Shown piece by piece: positions 63,331 to 64,000 of a DNA stretch of 64,000 nt; position 1 is the first letter of the stretch; every line of letters starts with the position of its first letter. The notes beneath the pieces were generated by a model. That model was not told the origin of the DNA. It saw only the letters and a program-made list of their open reading frames with translations, and ran no database searches. The DNA lies in contig NW_025062479.1 of the NCBI RefSeq assembly GCF_000002995.4, positions 6,689,221-6,753,220 on the forward strand, written 5' to 3'. Origin of the DNA: Brugia malayi. Lineage: Eukaryota > Nematoda > Chromadorea > Rhabditida > Onchocercidae. Both the position numbers and the translations under genes were made by a program.

Positions 63331-64000
63331 CTGCAGTCCACACTGACCTCCATTTTTAAAATCGTCTTGACGCAAACAAGTACTTCTTTAGGCGTCTTAT
63401 GAAATCAGAAGCACGAACAAAATCCCCATGAGGAAGCTGTCCTCCAAACGAAAGCAGCCAAGAAAGCCAATTTCTCACACACAGAAATCGCAAACTGGCT
63501 CGCACTGTGCAGTGAATGTCCATAAGGCTAAATCCTTTCCTCACCAACAATCTATAAACATACAATTCTGAAAGCCGGTTCCACATAAATCCGATATGCT
63601 TAAGAACTATTCTTGATGCAACATACCTTCACACTGTAACAAAAACGCATTTTATAGAACGTACCTAATTAACAAGTCGCACAATTCCGATGACAAAGAA
63701 CAAACATTACTTAAATATACGGTAAGTTGAAACCGAAATTAAAACTTCTAACAAATGTAGAGGAATGAAAACGATCAAGCAAGTACCGCTACATCAAGAA
63801 GTGTCAAAACAGTCTTGAATCTTTCAATAACAACAAAACCACAGCATATGATGTAATATAATTTAGGTGATACAAAATAATAAAACATGTTTCGTGAGGT
63901 CTTGCTCACGCTTAAAGATGAAAATGGAGAGGCTAGAAAAATGGAAAAATTCCAATAATACGTTTACAGTCAGTAACATACATACTTTGCTGATTTTAAA

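Larger units (their letters stand above)
55441..64000. other. Gap upstream of plastin, no firm gene
   Basis: 8.5 kb, AT-rich. It includes the plastin promoter region, a perfect hairpin (58888-58922), a direct-repeat pair (59427-59462 and 59738-59776), an A-run near 60103 and a weak minus-strand exon candidate (63281-63330). Other open frames are short and unrecognisable. Confidence 0.55.

Overview
This window reads as nuclear DNA of a nematode, most likely a clade III (filarial or spirurid) species. It is AT-rich, with multi-exon genes, introns mostly of 60-900 bases with GT...AG ends, acceptors of TTTTAG/TTTCAG type just upstream of several start codons (expected where a spliced leader is added), and on the minus strand at 28710-28731 an exact copy of the 22-base nematode spliced leader SL1. 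The clade III placement is inference; the nematode assignment is firm.

Five protein genes can be reconstructed exon by exon. The first three are on the + strand and the last two on the - strand. (1) 1798-6191: an SLC22-family organic ion transporter, 9 exons, 534 residues. (2) 9060-13694: a SIRT1/SIR-2.1 class NAD-dependent deacetylase, 10 exons, about 576 residues. (3) 16666-26525: a PDZD8-type ER tethering protein (membrane anchor, SMP, PDZ, C2-like, C1 and C-terminal helical region), about 29 exons and 1,055 residues. (4) 36167-33351: a DYRK2-class kinase, the MBK-2 orthologue, at least 11 exons, 5' end unresolved. (5) 55399-50567: plastin/fimbrin (PLST-1), 14 exons, 625 residues. Nothing suggests an operon: genes 1-3 share a strand but are separated by about 2.9 kb each. 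PDZD8 and mbk-2 converge on a 6.8 kb gap. mbk-2 and plastin lie head to tail with a 14.4 kb gap that may hold mbk-2 5' exons.

Gaps: 1-1783, 6192-8943, 13743-16595, 26526-33350, 36168-50566 and 55430-64000. I found no rRNA, no convincing tRNA, no intact transposon, no CRISPR array and no bacterial (e.g. Wolbachia) insertion. The 26.5-33.3 kb gap holds the SL1 copy, a short tandem repeat and a decayed copy of the PDZD8 PDZ exon. The 36-50 kb gap holds a GC/CpG-rich, purine-skewed block (41.7-43.6 kb) with a promoter-like look and a possible first exon. The last 8.5 kb holds a perfect hairpin and a pair of direct repeats.

The genes share no pathway: membrane transport, chromatin/metabolic deacetylation, ER contact sites and lipid transfer, a polarity kinase, and actin bundling. 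The most interesting observations are the isolated SL1 sequence (SL RNA gene or SL1-tagged retrocopy), two probable GC-AG introns, 63-base introns that can be read through in frame, an in-frame TAG at the 3' end of another possible 63-base intron near the PDZD8 start, and the decayed PDZ exon copy.
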